A DNA stretch of 64,000 nucleotides. Source: Sodiomyces alkalinus F11 (lineage: Eukaryota > Ascomycota > Sordariomycetes > Glomerellales > Plectosphaerellaceae). Of the stretch, positions 22,180-34,299 are shown piece by piece. Each line of letters opens with the position of its first letter. Position 1 is the stretch's first letter. The notes beneath the pieces are model-generated. The model had not been told where the DNA came from. It ran no database searches and saw nothing but the letters and a program-made list of their open reading frames with translations. Position numbers and translations under genes: made by a program. The stretch lies in contig NW_021167081.1 in assembly GCF_003711515.1 (NCBI RefSeq), forward strand, positions 2,013,170 through 2,077,169, given 5' to 3'.

Positions 22180-25100
22180 AGGAATCGTGGCTTACGCCCT
22201 ATACTACTCCGCCGAGGCTATTTTAGTAGCTAAAAGATAGGCCTGTAAGGGCTGTATTCCTCTTTTAGTACCGAATAATAGCGGCAGAGATAGCGGTAGG
22301 CCTGCTAGGGCCTCCCGCAGGGCTTTTTGTTCTTTTTTATAAAAAGGGCAGGAAAGAAGAAGGTGTACTATATCCTGTATAGGGGAACCGGGACAGGAAT
22401 AGCGGTTATTAGCGTAGTTTTAGGCCCTTTTTTTAGTGGGTTTTTAGGTATTCGAAGCCGGTTTTTAGCTATATAAAAGCCGATTTTACCTACCTAGGGC
22501 CTTATATTAGTAGTGGTTTTCGGGAGAAACGGAGGTTATCTCGGACTAGGCGTCTATATAGGCGGTCTTAACGCACCGATTTACCTCCTTTTTCCGCCTC
22601 TTCTTCGTCGTTCTAAAGAGTTTTCTAGTCTTAAATTAAGGCCTCGTTAACCCGGCGTTTTAGGTGGCTAAGGGTAACTAAACTAATAGAACTAGTAGCT
22701 TTTTTGGGGTTTAATGCCCCTTTAGCTACTTTATCTGCTAGTTTATTCCCTTCTATCCCTACGTGCGAGGGGCACCACTATATAGAGACCGAAATGCTTA
22801 GTTATTTAAGGCGTAAGGTAAGGGCTTTAGCTTCTATAGCATACTATAATGTACGCTGAAGCTTCTGAATAGCCGCCTGGGAATCGCTGAAAATATAGCA
22901 CTCTATAGGCCTAGGTGCTTACTCTAGGGCAGCGTGGAGGGCCTAAAGAATAGCGTATAATTTAGCGTCGGCGACTTCGGTAGCGGCCCCTAGGTTAAAG
23001 CCTATAGCTTTACAGGGCCTTCCGGTATAAGTCTACTATATTATAGCGGCTATAGCCTGCGAGGGTCCTGTAGAGGGCTTAGTAGGGTGGCTTAGGGAGC
23101 CGTCGGTATAGAAAATAACGGCCTATTCGCCTAGGTTATATTGTATTTCGGCGAGGGCTTCGCGGTCGGCTATTTTTTAGTCGAGGGTTTTAGGGCTAGG
23201 GCTAGGGTCGGTAGCTGTTTTAGGCCGGTCTTCAAAAGGGAAAAAGGGTCTTAGGTCCGTTATAGGTTCCGAAGCCTAGGGGGCCTCCTACCTAGCCGAA
23301 GGACCCTTAATATCCTAAGACTGCCCTACTAGAGCCACTGTTTCTAGGCCTAGTTTATAGAGCTATGTGGTGGGTACTAGGTTCTATAACCGGGCGAGGT
23401 CTTCGTTATTTTCGCTCCCTAAGAGCTGGCGTTTAATAGGGTGGTTCGGTAGAAATTTCAAGGTCCTAAAAGTATATAGCCTATTAGACCTAGTTAACCG
23501 AACCGCCGCTAGGGGAACTGCTGCTTCGAGTTCTAAGGGCCTTAAGGGGGCCCCCTTAAAAGCCCCTAGGGCCCTGACTAAAGCGCCATACTGTAGGCGT
23601 TCTAGGCAGTCCACGAGGTGCTTTTTCGGTGATTTAGGGTCCTACCAGAGCTACGAGCCAAAATTAGCTAACGAGGTAATATAAGCTATATATAGCTGCC
23701 TTAGGGCCTTAAAGGAAAGGCCCCTCTACGAGCTAGTAAGCCTGTGTGACCTATTAAGGGCCCCTGTAGCTGAGTTTAGACGTTTTTCGATATGGGGTTT
23801 AAAGGAGAGCTTAGGGTTAAACCAGACCCTAAGCCACCTAATAGCACCTAGTGTAGGTTTAACTAGGTGCCCCCCTATAGTGATAGGGGCGTCTTCTTTA
23901 GAGCGTCTTCGATGGAAGTAAATAAGCTCTGTTTTTCGGTGGTCGAAAAAGACTTAGTTAACTTTTACTGCGTCGAAAAGGGAGGTTACGGCTTTTTCTA
24001 GGGTTTTATAGTTTTTCCTAGTCGACGTAGACGCTATAGATAGTTAAAAGTCGTCGATATAGGAGAGCTAAAGACCCCGAAACTCCGGACCCGCTATAAC
24101 CTTCCTAATATAAATCAGGAATAGGATAAGGGAAACCGGAGAGCCTTATAGAACCCCTATATTTAGGGGGGTGGGCTATTAAACCTGCCCCTTAAAGGCT
24201 AGTTAGATACGCCTGTTTTCTGTAAAAGAGGCTACCTATTTAACTAGGTTCGGGGGTAGCTAGAGGTCCTAAAGGGTCTTAAGTAGCTAGGGGCGGGCGA
24301 CGTGATCGAAGGCTCCTTTAATATCTAAGAATAGCGTAGAAATTATAGGATTTTAACGTGATTTACGCTATTCCTCGATATAGTGGAGGAGGAGAAGGGC
24401 CATATCGATAGCAGAGCGTTATTTTCTACCCCCTATTTAACTAGGGTATAAAAGGTCGTCGCGGGTATTAGCTAAAAAACTAAGCCTAGCAGCTATAACC
24501 CTTTCGAGTACTTTACCTAGGCAGTTTAGAAGGGCTATAATCCTATAAGACTTAGGATCTGAATAGTCCTTCTTCCCTGGCTTCGGTAGAATAACCCCGA
24601 GGGCTTCTTTCTAGCAGGTAGGGTAGTGCCCTGCGGAAAAGAGTGCTAAGTAGGCCTGTAAAAGAGACCCGGGAATAGCCTTATAGGCCTATTAGATCGA
24701 TTTTAAACCTATCCTATCAGGTCCAGGGGCCTTCCCTATAGCGGCTCTAAAAATCGCGCGTTCTAACTCTATAGCTTATAGGCTAGGCTACTCCCACGGT
24801 CTTCTAAGGCCCTTACTGCGTAATCTAGTCAGGCTCTAGGGGCCGTTAGAAGGGTAGGGGGGGCCTAGGCCCCCCGAAGGGCCTATAAATACAGGGGCTT
24901 CGGGGGTATCGGTGGCGGTAGCGGGGGGTGCTAGAAAAAGGGTTTGAAGTAGGGCGTTGTATTTATCTTTGAAGGTATAGGCCGTCTACTTTATAGGCGT
25001 TTGGATCGGTGGGATTTTCGCGTTAAGGCCGCTCTTTATATAGTTATAGGCCTTAAAAATCTCAGGGCCTTTGGCGTAGGCTAGGAAGGTCTCCTAGTAG

Positions 25101-26345
25101 TCGTTTTTTACTATTTTAACTGCCCTATAGTAGGCATTTCGGGCTTCTTTCCAGGAGGTTTCTATAAATGCTAGCCGGGTAGCCGAGGCCCCTTTTTCAG
25201 CGGTCTTTCTAAATACCCTAAAAGCCCTGCTAGCTGATTTTCGCAGGGCTTTTAGCTCTTTAGTCCACCACGGCTTCGAACGCTCTACTACCTTTAACTT
25301 AGGCACTAAAGCCCAAAGCGCTAGGGTAATAGAGTCCGAGAGGCATCGACCTAAAGAGTCGTAGTCAGAGGTATTAATAGCCTATTAGAGGTTCCGGTTA
25401 AGGCTAGGTTCTAGACTCTTTAGGGTCCTTGTAAATGGGTCCTAATCTGCTAGCTTATAGTTATAAGCCGGCGGGAGGGACCTATTTATAGGACCTTTAG
25501 AGCCTAAAATAGTAGCCGAAAGGAGGATAGCGCGGTGCAAAGAGGTAGTGTTTTCGATATATTCCCACTTATTAAAGCGGAGACGGTTAAAGCCGGGCAT
25601 GTAAAAGACTGGGTCTATAACCGACTCTTAACGAAGATTAGACCTAAAAAAGGTCCCCCTGTTTAGGTTAACTTCTTCAGTATCCACTAAACAGGTAGCT
25701 CTAAGGCCATCTAACCAGTCTACTAGAGCCTAGGCCCTAATAGAAGCCTAGTTAGTAGCGGCTGCGTTCTACTGCTAGTGGTTTCTGTTAAAGTCCCCTA
25801 TAATAAGGGTAGGCTTAGGAACTTACAGGCCCTATAGCACACGATCCTTGGTCTAGGGCCGGCTTCTAGGGCCTGAAAAGGAGGGAAAAGAAGAAGAAGA
25901 AGTGGAAGAGGTAGAAGTAGAGAAGGTAGAAGGGGTAGGGCTAGGGAGCCGCCCTCGGCCTATGATTTCGGGGTCTCATTCTATCTGATTATAAACGTTT
26001 AGAATATAAAAGGTTTATAGAAAGTAAACCTCTATAATCTATGCGTCTATATCGTCTAGAAGGTCGTCGCGGTATAAAACATCGATCCTAAAGCCCTTCC
26101 TTATATAAGAAAGGACCCTAGGCTTAATAGGGAAGAACTGGGGTTTTTAGGATATAGGCGTAACGGTGTAAAAAGCAGAGTGGTTTCGGATAAACTACCC
26201 TTCTAGTGTCGAGACGCAAGCTGGTTCCTGAATAAGGACTATATTAGCCGAAGCCTCTAAAGTCTATTCTAGGATAGCCTTTTACGCCGGGGCCTGTTTA
26301 TCGACGTTATATTAAATAACCGGATATCTTTCGAACTATAAGGCC
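22180..26345 (-). pseudogene. LINE ORF2: endonuclease, reverse transcriptase, RNase H
   Basis: The N-terminal endonuclease starts VIQYNVDKQAP with IVLIQEPA at about 26330-26210. A linker (KPWWTKELKALRKS, about 25280) precedes the RT, which has KAPGPDRIG near 24720, KPGKKDYSDPKSYR near 24590, LDIKGAFDHV near 24320, GVPQGSPVS near 24130 and the catalytic YIDDF near 24055. The second Asp is intact because no TpG spans these codons. RNase H has YTDGSL near 23110 and SDSQAAI near 22880. C-terminal RT sequence around 23384-23614 is still open. TAG and TAA interrupt the frame elsewhere, so it is inactive. Confidence 0.9.
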
Positions 26346-26349
26346 CTTT

Positions 26350-27905
26350 ATTTATAGAATTTTAGGGCTTTATAGCTCGAAAGACCTCGTAGTCCCTGCT
26401 AAAGGGAGGGTGATCTCCCTTGCAGTTACAGCACTTATAGGTCTTATACTCGTAATCTCCGTATTCTTTATACTCGTTATAGTAGTGGTATTCTTCCTTA
26501 TATCCTTTAACGGCATAGATAGAGCAGGTAGCTAGGCTTTTATAGGTCTCCCGGGTATACCCGAATTTCCAGTAGTTTAAGCACTGGGTTCTAGGGGTTA
26601 TAGGCCTATATTTATAGACCTTTAGCCGCTGGCCGGCTATATAGAGCCCCTATTTCAGGTAGTACTTCTGTTCTTTAGTGGAGGGTATAGAAATAACTAC
26701 TGTGCCGTAAAACGCGTTTAGAGCCCCTAGCCACCGAGGTTTCCCTACTACCCTAATAGGGTTAAAGGTGCCTATTTCGGTGGCTAGGTCCTGTGGACCT
26801 AGGCCCTGTTATAGGCTTCGGTTTAGGGCCTCTTACGGCGGCTCGGAAGGGTCGGGTAGAGGGGTATCGCTACCCCTAGCCCTAAAGGCTCTAGAAGGCA
26901 CCTATTTAATAATAAGCTTAAACTAGTCGCCTGTAGGCTAGGGGGGTTAAAGATGGAGATTTAGCTCTTTAAACCACTGATTCTGCGAGTCTAGGAGCTG
27001 TTAAACGCTATATTTCGGCCCCGGGGTTAAAATAAGGTTCCCGTTAGTCGACCGGCTAATAGCCGTAACTATAGGGAATTTTAGGGCCTTATTAAGCTTA
27101 TTCCGAAGCGCGAGGGGGTCGAAGTTTTCCCTTAGAATCTCTGCCCCTGCGGTAGGTTATAGAATAACCTTAGGGACCATTTTAGGGTCTGTTAGGAGGG
27201 GTGCCGGGGGTATAAAGGTGGGGGTAGAGGCTAAGGGTGCTAAAGCCCCTGAAATAGGGGCCTGGGTTACTGTAGGGCCTTTTTTCCCCTTTATAGCCTT
27301 ACTATAAAGGGGTTTAGGCTATTCTGTAAGCCTGCGAACTGTATACGCTAGTTTATCGACCTTCTATTCGAGTATAGGAGGCTAGGGGCTTAGGGTTCCG
27401 TCGATAGTAGATTTAAGCCCTGCGGTTAGGGCATTAATCTAAGGGATAGGGTCGAGGGTATAGGCCTGTTAAAGTAGCTAAAGAGCCTATTAGAGTATTT
27501 CCTTAGCCTATGCCTTACTAGCCGAACTAGTCGATTTCTGGGGCTCGGCTAAGGTTTCTCCGGGGGCTTTAGCTATTCTAGGCGCCTTTTTAGCTTATTT
27601 AGAGCCTAAAAGGCTCGGTCTTTTAGTAGGGGGGGCCCTAGAAGCAGGGGGGGCCCTAGAAGGCGTTTCGAAGGCGCCTTCGGCTTCCGAGTCCGAGGGG
27701 GATTCGATTCGGGTCCTAGAGAAACGTCTAGGGGTAGGTATAGAAGGGCTAAGGTGCCTTTTCGAGTTTAGAGGCGTAGCGAGGGTTAAATTCTCTATAA
27801 TAGAGGTATTACCTATATCTACCTCCCCTAGGCCCTCTATAGTTATAAGGGCCTTAGGGGGGGGCGTTAGAGGCGTTAGGGGCGTTATTATGGCTAGAGT
27901 TATGG
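26350..27905 (-). pseudogene. LINE ORF1: gag-like RNA-binding protein
   Basis: A Pro/Ser-rich N-terminus (about 27900-27600) is followed by a central region, then a C-terminal cluster of cysteine motifs at about 26600-26400: QCLNYWKFGYT, LATCSIYAVKG and KCCNCKGDHPPFSRDY. These are CCHC knuckles with some Cys changed to Tyr by RIP. The ORF1 end abuts or slightly overlaps the endonuclease start of ORF2. It probably coats LINE RNA (family knowledge). Confidence 0.8.
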
Positions 27906-28213
27906 CTAGTGGATTGTTATTTATAGCGTTATAGTTAGGTGGAGATCGGGTGTGCGGCTCTGCGCGGCTAGGCCTGCTGCTTTATCAGCGTGGGCGCACG
28001 GGCTATATTAGACTTTTCCCCCGTACGCGGGGGAGCAGGCCCGTTTCCAGGCATTTTCGCACTTATAATACGTCTAAATTAGCGCCTGCGCGATACAGAG
28101 CTATAGATAGGCGTATAGGGCTTGAAAAGAGCTATCGATTGATATAGGTTTTAAGTGGTTTAGGACGTTTGCGCTTAAAACGTAGGTCCCCCTATATGAG
28201 TTGTAAGAAGGAT
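27906..28213 (-). other. LINE 5' untranslated region / promoter
   Basis: The GC-richer 5' end of the LINE, with many unmutated CpA and TpG (GTGTGCGGCTCTGCGCGG at about 27950). A spurious plus-strand frame crosses it. Non-LTR elements start transcription inside their 5' end, so an internal promoter is expected here (inference). Confidence 0.5.
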
Positions 28214-28226
28214 AAGGCACGCGTTT

Positions 28227-28754
28227 CCCTTCGCTAAGGTAGGGAATAGGTGTAGATAGCGGCTCTCCTTAACGGAGGCGCCGATATTAACGTTTTAAAT
28301 TAGTCCCTTCTAAGGCCTAGTTAGGTCCCTAAGGGGTCCCCGGTCCTGGTATCCTGGATTATAGAAGGATAAATAAAGATAACTCTCGGGTCTACCTATA
28401 GGATTATCGTCGCGATAGACTATTAGGGTTAAAAGAGGGTATAACGCGCCGAGTTCTATATTATAAATCTTATAGGCGCGAAGATTATCCTAAGGAGGCC
28501 GTGGCTTATAGCTATTAAGCCTAACGTCGATTAGTAGTATAGTATATAGACCTATCCCTTATCCTATGTAGAGCTAGGCATGGTTATAATCCTAAGAGAG
28601 CTACGTAGGGCAGTTAGATAAGCCAGGTCTATCCTTACTTTAACCTATATAGGTTCTATATGAGGCCCATGTATCGGCTATATCGGCTATATCGGCCTAG
28701 CAGAAAACTCTTTAGTAGGATATAGAGATAAATTCTTAAAAGACGGGGCCTACC
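28227..28754 (+). pseudogene. Element E protease and pol linker
   Basis: Continues the E polyprotein after the LINE. An aspartic protease-like segment (GGADINVLN, then LIGAKIILRRPWL) lies at about 28270-28510. The frame then runs through VELGMVIILREL to DKFLKDGAY, where G is inserted. Bases about 28665-28750 resemble E's own 3' non-pol region near 47965-48050, a short internal repeat. Confidence 0.75.
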
Positions 28755-29140
28755 TATTAGAATATACAGTGCTTATACGTTACCTAGCACTAGACTTATA
28801 TATAGATAGGGGGATCGTAGTCAGGTTAGACCGTTAGAGATACGACGCGTCGAGGTCTAGTAAGCTAGTTAGCTTAGAAGTTAGCTTAGATCTAGTAAGT
28901 TAGTTAGCTTAGGAACCAGCTTACGTCTAAACTTAGTCTAGAGGAGGCCTCTCGCTACCCACTTAGTTAGAAGACCTTAGGTAGGTATAAAGAGGGGTAT
29001 ACCTTCTATAGTTCCTAGAGTCTTAGAAGAACTTAACGAATAATCTCATCACGATACCCCCTCCTTAGTTCCTATTAGTCCTTAAGTGATCTTAGGTTAC
29101 CCTATAATAGCTTATTACTCCTTATAGTATACCTATAATA
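28755..29140 (+). repeat. Element G 5' LTR (386 bp)
   Basis: Begins TATTAGAATATACAG and ends ACCTATAATA. It differs in length from the 3' LTR only by a 7-bp indel (near 28785). It contains an internal repetition of TTAGCTTAG words. Its final 50 bases are fully converted to TpA where the 3' LTR still has CpA or TpG. Confidence 0.92.
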
Positions 29141-29189
29141 TTTTATTCGTTCTCCCTTTCTACACGGGTATAACGACTAATAGGAATTA

Positions 29190-30590
29190 TAACGACTAGT
29201 TCCTAGTAGAATACTATAAGGTTACTATACCTTAATATATTAATCCGCTAATTCCCCCTCCTATAAGACCTATAGACGATAATAAGGAAGGATTCTTTTC
29301 CTTTTCGCCCCCTCCTCCCTCTAATAGTATCCCTAACCCTAATATTCCTAACCCTAAAGGATAAGGGGATAACCGTGTAACGCGATATGCTTACTTAGAT
29401 CTCTGGAGTCTCCCTACGATAGACCTCTAAGATACCGAGCTTATAATAAAGACCCGTTATCTCGAATTACGTCTTAAAAGAAAAAAGAAAGAATACCGAC
29501 TCGAACTTCTACGTAGCGGTGTTAACCCCGATACCGTTACCCTTACGACCTCTTAGGAGCCCTCCCGGTCCTTTTTAAGTATACCTATACAGGGTAATAA
29601 GGTAATTAAAATAAACGTAGACGTCTCTAAGTAGGATAGAGTATTTTACGATAGATATCTTATATTCGTCGAGGATATTAAGTCCCGGATCGCTATGAAC
29701 CCTAATTATTTTCGCACTAAAGTACCTAAAATCTTCTACGCCTTTAATAATCTCCTATAGACTACTAAGTCACTATAGCGTAGTATTAAAGGACTACCTT
29801 CGGATATATAAATCGTGAAGGAGGAGCTATTTAGGAAGATATAAGAAAGTTCCTTATTAATATATTAGTTAACGATAATACCCGGGAAATATCTATCACG
29901 GAATAACTATTCTCCGACCATATACGGTAAAAACCAGATTAATTCTATAATAGATTCCTAGACTTTATAAATAGGCTTTTCACGGAAGTTCCTATTATTC
30001 TTAACGATAAAATTCGTATATAGTTAATTCTTAATAAATTACGAAAGCCCCTTAAAGACCGGATCCATGCTAGAGGATTACCGAAGTTAATTAAAGAGCT
30101 CTATATAGCCGCCCGCTAAGCCTAGGTTACCTTAATTCAGGATACCGAGGATAATAACTAGCCTCGCTTTTCCTTACCGGCCTATTAGCGGGCTAAGCGT
30201 AACGATAAGCGGAAAAGATAGTTAAGCCCGTTACGTAGTCGTAACCAGAATAATACTAAGGGCACTAAACGATAAAATAAGGATATATCGGATAAACCCT
30301 AAAAGAACCCCCGGACTAGTCTACTACCCCCTATTAGGGAAATTAAGTGTTTTTACTATTACGAGAAAGGCTACTATCGCTTCTTATACCTAAAGAACCC
30401 TAGGAAGACGAATTAGACTACTAATAGGCCTTAGAATAATCCCTAGAATAAGTCGCTAAGTGCTAATTCTATACTAGTAGATTCTAAGAGAAATACTATA
30501 ATAGGTTAAATACAGGTTATACCTTCTAAGAAACCCTTATAATAGAAACGCGAGCCGTCTATATCGGCACCTCTTTCCTATAATCCCCTA
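29190..30590 (+). pseudogene. Element G gag (RIP-killed)
   Basis: Coding-like with RIP stops: a Pro-rich start, a capsid-like part (FYDRYLIFVEDIKSRI at about 29650), and a nucleocapsid knuckle at about 30348-30395 reading KCFYYYEKGYYRFLY. The spacing equals CX2CX4HX4C, with one Cys kept and the other Cys and His now Tyr. A Lys/Arg-rich region precedes it. Start codon not determinable. Confidence 0.75.
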
Positions 30591-30599
30591 AAAGTATAA

Positions 30600-31483
30600 C
30601 TTAGTTTACGATAAGGCAGTATATAATAAGATAGCGAATAAACCTCCTACTATACTTATATAGACTTAGGTTCGGACTTGGACGTTATTATCTATACTAG
30701 CCTCCTACCTGGTTATAAACTCTTAGAACCTATTAAGGACGTTTTATAGTTAGTACTAGGTTAGCAGGTAAAGACCTATAGTATTATAAAATTAATCTAC
30801 TAAATTATAGATAGTTAGGGTAGGACCTAAGCCGAAACTATTATATTTCACGTTATGGATTTAGACCCCTACGGCGCTTAGATTATTCTTAGTCTCCTAT
30901 AGCTTTAGTCCTATAGTCCTAGTATCCACTAAAAGGATAAGACGTGGACTTTTCGTCTTTAGAAGTCCGAATTAGCTCTTATTACCACGACTCGTTAGCT
31001 ACGGAAGGCTATTAACCGCGCTACTATAGTAGTCCCTTTAATAGCATAAACCACCACGGCCGTTTATCCTACGTGTTTAGGCTAGATTATAACTACTACC
31101 TAAAACCCCCCTTAAGATTACTAGGAGTATATCTAGAACCCCCTTAGCCCCTCTAATAAGGATACTCTCCCTAAACTATACCGAGATTTTACTAATATTT
31201 CTAATACGGTTAAAGCCGGTTGCCTCCTACCGTATTATAAGTAGGACCACGCTATTAAACTTGACGAAGGTAAATCACCCCCCTTTAATTCTATTTACGC
31301 CTTAGCTAAGGAGACACTTATAGTCTTAAGGGAGTATATCAAAGATACTTCGGCGAAATAATAGATCCGGCCTTTATCTAGTCTAGTAGGCGCCCCTATC
31401 CTTTTTATTCCGAAGAAGGGTGGAAAGCTAAGACTATATATAGATTACCGAGGACTTAATAAGGTAACTAAGAAGGACCGTAT
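30600..31483 (+). pseudogene. Element G protease and N-terminal RT
   Basis: An aspartic protease-like YIDLGSDLDVII at about 30657. The RT begins with [20 protein letters not shown] at about 31385-31445 and breaks off at VTKKDR, exactly at the insertion of element B with its CGTAT duplication (31479-31483). Confidence 0.85.
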
Positions 31484-31886
31484 TAATAAGCCCTAGCCAG
31501 GTAAATCCCTGGCTAGCCAGTACTACAGGACCTAGAGGATCTAGGATTTAATATACCCTAGCCGGGTATAACTCTGGCTAGCTAGTACTATCGGACCTAG
31601 GAAACCTAGGATTTAGAGGGGTGACCTTTACTATAGTAAATAAGGTGTAATAAAGATATTTTCTCTAAGCTAGAAAGGGGGCGCGCCCTTAGACTAATAT
31701 ACCCACGGGTAAACCCCGTAGGATCCTCGGTATTTATATATATAATCCTCCGGATACCCTAGTATACACTATAGCTTCCGTGGTATACCCCGTGGGTGCT
31801 ATAGTATACCCTATAGGTGCTATAGTATATACCCTAGTACCTCTAAGGTACGCCCACGGTACCCGGTAGGGTTCCGAGGCGTATTA
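31484..31886 (-). repeat. Element B 3' LTR (403 bp, inverted)
   Basis: The reverse complement starts TAATACGCCTCGG. Inside are two direct-repeat sets: a duplicated block of about 62 bases at 31484-31610 (each with GGCTAGC and AGTACTA), and three or four short copies of TATACCCTATAGGTGCTATA at about 31775-31835. The right 143 bases (31744-31886) match the truncated partner. Confidence 0.88.
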
Positions 31887-32229
31887 AATACCCCGGGCGA
31901 TAAAGCCCTACGTCCCGCGGGCTTCCCCGATAACTACGATACCTTACTAAAGGCTTATTACGGTTATACTAGTGGACTATAGTATAGTTAGGGATAATAG
32001 AAGGAAAGGTATATATTTAGCGGCGCCCTAATAGCGACCGCTATCGTTACTACCTAAGGCGCTGGGTATATCCTGGCTAGAAAGAGAGAACGGGAGAGCG
32101 GAGTAAGACGAAAGGAAATAAAAGAAATAAAAAAAATTTACCGTATCTTAGTATAAACCACCGCGTACTATAGGATTCCGCGATATAATTTATACCCTCC
32201 TTACTATTACACGGATTTAGTTTAGTAAG

Positions 32230-33960
32230 GTAATTTTATCGTCCTCGGCGGCCGGTTATATATATCCTATAAGGATACCCTATTCTTCTAGCGGCGTGTA
32301 TAAGTCCTTAGCGGCTTCTTCTATAATAACCTCGGTAGCTATAGCTTCTAACTCGGTCCGGTTAAGCGCGTATACTTCCTTTAGGCTAGCGAGCGGACGG
32401 CTAGCCTAGATATATCGAAGCGCTATATAGTACTGGATAATAGCGAGGGCTTTCTCGCGGTCCGATATAAGGAGGGCTAATAGCGCGTCTTAGCGCGCGT
32501 CGGTAAGGTCCCTATTATCGGTAAAGTGTATAAGGGCGACTATACGGCCTATACGCTAAAGGCGGAGGAGTAGGGAGTAATTTACTATATTCTACGAGTT
32601 ATTCTATACGATACCGTCGCGGAGTATTAATAGGATAAAGTTAGCGGCCGGGCGTAATAGGGCTATAGTATAGCCACGCTACTTAATAATAAATACCTCC
32701 TAGTTATACGCCACGATAACTTCCTTAATTAGGTTAGCGCCCGCGATACTTAGCCGGGCCGAGAAGTTTGTTATAATATCCTGTATAGCTTTCTTAATAT
32801 CGGAGGAGCCGATAACACGCTTAGCGGGGTATTCTATATGGGTCTTAGCGGGTACCGGGCGCTTTATTAATAGCATTATTATTAGTTCCTCGCCGGTACG
32901 TATTATAGCCAGGAAGTCCTTAACTAAGAGTATAACGGGCGCTACTTCCTTACCCTTAATAGTAAGTAGACCGTGTATATACTTACAGATAAGCTTATTA
33001 GTGATATTAGCTTACCTAGCGTAGTCTATAAGGTATACCTTAAGTTCCGGGTATACTTAGTCTATATCTATCTTCGATAGAATAACATCGTAAACCGCCT
33101 TAGATAGATACGTATAGTCCCGGATATATTAGAGTATAAACCCTAGTACCAAGGCGCTTTCTGGCCTTATAGGAGTCTTAGGCTATAGGGCACTAGCGGA
33201 TAATAGTCCTGCTGCGGATTCTACTAGGTTAACTTCGGCTTCTAAATTAACGTATACGGTAGACTAAGGGGCTAAGTCGACGTTAGGGGTATTAAAGCTA
33301 ACCGTGTAAGTAGACTAAGGCGTTTTCTTAAACTTCCCCGAGGCGGTATAGGGCGTGTCAGCGTTACGGCCTATCTCGATATAGTCCTTAAATAAGATAT
33401 TAGGATAGTCCTATAAGGCGAGTTCCTTATTAGCTTTTAGTAGGTAATCTGGCTATAAGAACTATTTAACGATATCTTTAGCCTTATACTCGGTAATCTC
33501 TATATTCTCCTTAGGATAGTTTAGAGGTATAAAGACGGTACGATTAAGGTCTTTAGTCTTTAAGCGGAGGTAGCCTTATACTTCCGTGTATACACGGAGT
33601 TCCCGGAGCTTACTTTAGTAGGACTCTTTCTACGCTATAAACCGCTCGCTAAGAGCGCTTAGCTTATATTCTAGATATTCCTCCCCGCCGTAAAGGGTAA
33701 CGGCTCGGTAATATCCAGCCCTAGTAAAGCCGGTACCTAGCTTTTTAGGGTTCTTAAAGGCGCGTTCGAAGTGATTACGGTAGTCTTAATCCTTAAATAG
33801 CTAGTAGGAACTCGGCGCCCGTACCGCGAAGTAAGTAAGTAGTAGGGCGGGTCTAGTTCGTCGAGGCGGTATAGGGGAAACACGGTCTTCTCCGTTAGCT
33901 TACCGTAGAAAGTATTACGGGAGGACGGCTCGCGCTTATATAAATAGAAAAGGAAAAGGG
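32230..33960 (-). pseudogene. Element B third ORF (unknown function, sense strand)
   Basis: Same position and orientation as the third ORF of element A: after pol, before the 3' LTR. The N-terminal part reads FPLYRLDELDPPYY, then FERAFKNPKKLG and GYYRAVTLYGGEEYLEYKL, alignable with A. A central part with PAPAKTH-like and KRVIGSSDIKKAIQDI segments follows, and the end is Glu/Ala rich. Stops are RIP-type. No transmembrane segment or known domain is visible. Limits approximate. Confidence 0.62.
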
Positions 33961-34299
33961 TATATATTACTAAAACGACGAAGAATAGTAAGGGGAAATA
34001 TAAGACTAATAGACTACGTTTACTACGTTAGCGTTTACGGTTATAGTAGTGAAGAGAAGAGGAGAAGGAAAATAACTTAAGCGTTATAGGCGTAATATTA
34101 TTTTTTTCTATTACCTAATAGAATACCGTGGTAACCGTGGCTATTACGGTAGTTAATAAAAGGTATATATAGGTTATAAGTCTATTCCTACTATATATTC
34201 GGCGTTACGCGGGGCGGCGGTAACGTTTATCTTATACCGCGCCCTTAGCGCGTTTCGTGATACTTCGGTGACCCTCGGTATATACCGTGCTTTCTTTAG

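Larger units (their letters stand above)
21971..28213 (-). mobile_element. Tad1-like LINE inserted in element E
   Basis: A 6,243-bp non-LTR retrotransposon flanked by a perfect 13-bp target duplication AAGGCACGCGTTT (21958-21970 and 28214-28226). Its 3' end is the T/A-rich tail at 21971-22007, so it reads right to left. ORF1 has CCHC knuckles; ORF2 has endonuclease, RT and RNase H, the layout of the Tad1/I group. Apparently full length. RIP is clearly weaker than in the surrounding gypsy elements: many CAG, CTG, GTG and CAC remain and a few frames of 65-105 codons survive. Confidence 0.92.
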
